From: Candidatus Heimdallarchaeota archaeon AB_125
GTDB lineage: Archaea; Asgardarchaeota; Heimdallarchaeia; Heimdallarchaeales; Heimdallarchaeaceae
Reading direction: 5' to 3'
Assembly (NCBI GenBank): GCA_001940755.1
Contig: MEHH01000123.1
Span: forward strand, 1-7,768
DNA length: 7,768 bases
Shown here piece after piece: positions 6,426-7,768 of the stretch. Each line of letters opens with the position of its first letter. Positions within the stretch are counted from its first letter, which is position 1. The notes under the pieces are model-generated. The model saw nothing but the letters and a program-made list of their open reading frames with translations, did not search any database and was not told where the DNA came from. The translations under genes and the position numbers were made by a program.

Positions 6426-7367
6426 TCAGCCACTATTTTTCCTCTTTCTCAGTGTTATCACAATAACCAAATACAAGAATAGAGAAGACAATATTGCGGG
6501 AGTTGAAGTAGTTTTTTTGCATTCTAATTCTTCAAATTCATACACAATACCAACGATATCTTGTGTAACAGGTTCATCTTCCCAAGACCAAAGATAATCA
6601 GTATCATTATTATTTTGTGTAACAAGACAAGGTTTAGTCCAATTATCAGGTTGTGTGCCATCTACCGTCATTTGAATGGTTTCTGTTATATTATGTTTCC
6701 AAGTCTTAGCAGTACCTATGAAATAATTAACTCGCACTTCTGAAATATAGTAAAGAATTTCACAATCTCCATATGGACCTCTTTTATATTGACAAGAATA
6801 TGAGTAGCTTAGAATAGTGTTCGAGTGGGCTTCAAATGTTAGATCAAAGAACAGAAATGTTGAGATATCTAGTCGTATATTGTTAATTGAATCATTCAAA
6901 GATTTCTCTACAATATCAATAAGAGTTTGATTAAAGCTATACAAAACCTCAAACACGGTATAACCAGTTATACTTGTTCCATTTGCTTGAATTATGAAAT
7001 TTTCTATGTCTCGATCAAAGAACCAGTCAGTTAAAGGTAAACCTACAAGTACATTGACTGTTTCATTAGAATTTGAGATTACATATTCTCCAGAAAAATT
7101 ATATTTCAAGAGATGAGCATCTTTATTGACGTAGTTCGAACCTGTAAAGTCTTCAATAGAATATGCAATATCATAAACAACTTCTGCATCTTCTAAAACT
7201 AAAGATAAGTTCTCTGTATCTAAGAGAATACCACCAGCATTGAAAATTGCAGGAACATAGAAATCTGCTTCAACAAATTCATTATTTGTTTTATTAATAA
7301 AGCTAAGGAAAAAAATCAGCAAAATGATGGTAATAACTGTAGTTATCTTAGTTTGGGATTCCTTCAT
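6426..7367 (-). CDS. Secreted, C-terminally membrane-anchored surface protein, glycosylation-sequon-rich
   Basis: This 313-aa protein has a hydrophobic N-terminal segment (about 8-24, signal peptide or anchor) and a second one near the C-terminus (about 289-306), followed by RKRKNSG. This predicts an extracellular body with a short basic cytoplasmic tail. The body carries ten N-X-S/T sequons (N25, 53, 90, 101, 129, 146, 158, 226, 242, 254), suggesting heavy N-glycosylation. It has only four cysteines, all in its second half (192, 202, 247, 283), which could form two disulfides. The first 140 residues look like a beta-sandwich: they include GILLDTENLSLVLEDAEVVY, LVGLP and a later ANGTSITGY. 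This pattern is found in secreted archaeal and bacterial domains, but I cannot name a family with confidence. ATG 7367 directly precedes the signal segment and has a TATA box about 26 nt upstream. The role is unknown; S-layer-associated or receptor functions are possible. Confidence 0.75.
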   Translation of the reverse strand: MKESQTKITTVITIILLIFFLSFINKTNNEFVEADFYVPAIFNAGGILLDTENLSLVLEDAEVVYDIAYSIEDFTGSNYVNKDAHLLKYNFSGEYVISNSNETVNVLVGLPLTDWFFDRDIENFIIQANGTSITGYTVFEVLYSFNQTLIDIVEKSLNDSINNIRLDISTFLFFDLTFEAHSNTILSYSYSCQYKRGPYGDCEILYYISEVRVNYFIGTAKTWKHNITETIQMTVDGTQPDNWTKPCLVTQNNNDTDYLWSWEDEPVTQDIVGIVYEFEELECKKTTSTPAILSSLFLYLVIVITLRKRKNSG

Positions 7368-7388
7368 TACATATTTACTGTTCTAAAC

Positions 7389-7397
7389 TTTTATAAT
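7389..7397 (-). promoter_or_regulatory. TATA box of the surface-protein gene
   Basis: On the minus strand, ATTATAAAA is centred about 26 nt before ATG 7367, again implying a leaderless mRNA. A purine-rich stretch (GCAAAAGC) precedes it at the position of a BRE element. Confidence 0.5.
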
Positions 7398-7686
7398 GCT
7401 TTTGCATTCTGCTGTAAAGATTAGTATCTTCCTAAAAGGTGCCCTATCCAATAAGGTCCTGTAAGAAATGACTGTAACAGTAAAAAGAATTATGTCCCTT
7501 CTAATAAGCTCTCCTTAACACATGGTCAATTACTTTCTTCTAGATATGGTTTCAAATTACCTAAATGTAAAATACTAAAGAAGCCTACTACATCAACAAA
7601 TAACGTTAAGAGAATAAGAGAATGCCATCTAGAATTTTTTATATTTAAAGTGCCGTAAAACTAGTGTTTAGAAGTATCACAACTAT
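7394..7686. other. Intergenic region without a recognisable gene
   Basis: All six frames are broken by frequent stops. I find no tRNA-like T-loop, rRNA segment, CRISPR-type repeat or extended hairpin. Small items are a perfect 11-bp dyad (ACTGT-A-ACAGT, 7471-7481), a short CCT/AGG stem around 7431-7439 and a TATA-like TTTTTTATATTTAAAG (7635-7650) that no start codon follows usefully. A small RNA cannot be excluded. Confidence 0.5.
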
Positions 7687-7693
7687 TTTATAA
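7684..7693 (+). promoter_or_regulatory. TATA box of the right-edge gene
   Basis: TATTTTATAA has its TTTATA core starting at 7687, 25 nt before ATG 7712. That spacing matches the other promoters in the window and favours 7712 over the in-frame ATGs at 7700 (13 nt, too close) and 7721. Confidence 0.45.
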
Positions 7694-7711
7694 TGAAAAA
7701 TGAAAGAAAAT

Positions 7712-7768
7712 ATGAAGCTAATGTATGCAGGAGAAGATAAGCTAGAATCGAAAATCGTAGTACTAGGA
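7712..7768 (+). CDS. 5' end of a putative Ras-like small GTPase, truncated by the window edge
   Basis: Nineteen codons are visible, ending ESKIVVLG at the last base. A short polar N-terminus followed by K-I-V-V-L-G is the classic first beta strand of Ras/Rab/Arf-type GTPases, directly before the P-loop GxxxxGK[S/T], which would lie outside the window. Asgard archaea encode very many such GTPases, so the call fits the rest of the window. The start is chosen by promoter spacing. Only the beta-1 motif supports the family, and KIVVLG-like strands also occur in Rossmann proteins, so this is a prediction. Continuing with a glycine-rich P-loop would settle it. Confidence 0.5.
   Translation, partial: MKLMYAGEDKLESKIVVLG

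Noticed and set aside
6561..6743. Plus-strand 60-codon open frame
   Set aside because: It lies inside the surface-protein gene on the opposite strand, with no start signals and no recognisable protein features.
7471..7481. Perfect 11-bp dyad ACTGT-A-ACAGT as an operator
   Set aside because: The arms are only 5 bp, it occurs once, and it is over 70 bp from the nearest predicted promoter; this is within chance for AT-rich DNA.
7394..7686. tRNA, rRNA or CRISPR array in the gene-free stretch
   Set aside because: There is no T-loop consensus, no GC-rich structured segment and no regularly spaced repeats.

Overview
This is an AT-rich archaeal window, probably from an Asgard archaeon. Every gene has an archaeal-type TATA element about 25-30 nt before its start codon, so most transcripts look leaderless. 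Two neighbouring genes use TTG starts. One gene encodes a glycosylation-sequon-rich surface protein with a basic C-terminal anchor. The right edge opens a reading frame resembling the first beta strand of a Ras/Rab/Arf-type small GTPase (ending KIVVLG), a family abundant in Asgard archaea. No taxonomic marker is complete, so the assignment is an inference.

Layout. 1-140 (minus): 5' end of an unrecognised gene leaving the left edge. 275-1144 (plus): NmrA-like NAD(P)-binding protein; its start is moved downstream from the longest-ORF start at 146. 1211-2209 (plus): protein A1 of an unnamed family with an N-terminal Cys/His putative metal-binding domain. 2222-3745 (minus): FAD-dependent oxidoreductase B1 of the phytoene desaturase/carotenoid isomerase/retinol saturase superfamily. 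3904-4899 (plus): A2, paralogue of A1. 4905-6371 (minus): B2, paralogue of B1. 6426-7367 (minus): secreted, membrane-anchored surface protein. 7394-7686: no gene seen. 7712 to the right edge (plus): start of a putative small GTPase.

The main result is that A1/B1 and A2/B2 form a tandemly duplicated cassette of about 2.6 kb. In each copy the metal-binding-type protein and the flavoprotein are convergent, with stop codons only 12 and 5 bp apart. Retention of both partners, with clearly synonymous-biased divergence, suggests that A and B work together: a redox enzyme on a hydrophobic, possibly isoprenoid, substrate plus a dedicated Asgard-type partner. Copy 2 of the flavoprotein has lost a 26-residue, partly hydrophobic segment and changed a C-terminal Ser-Gly, which suggests functional divergence. 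The substrate and the biochemical role of the A proteins cannot be read from the sequence. No carotenoid biosynthesis genes accompany them here.
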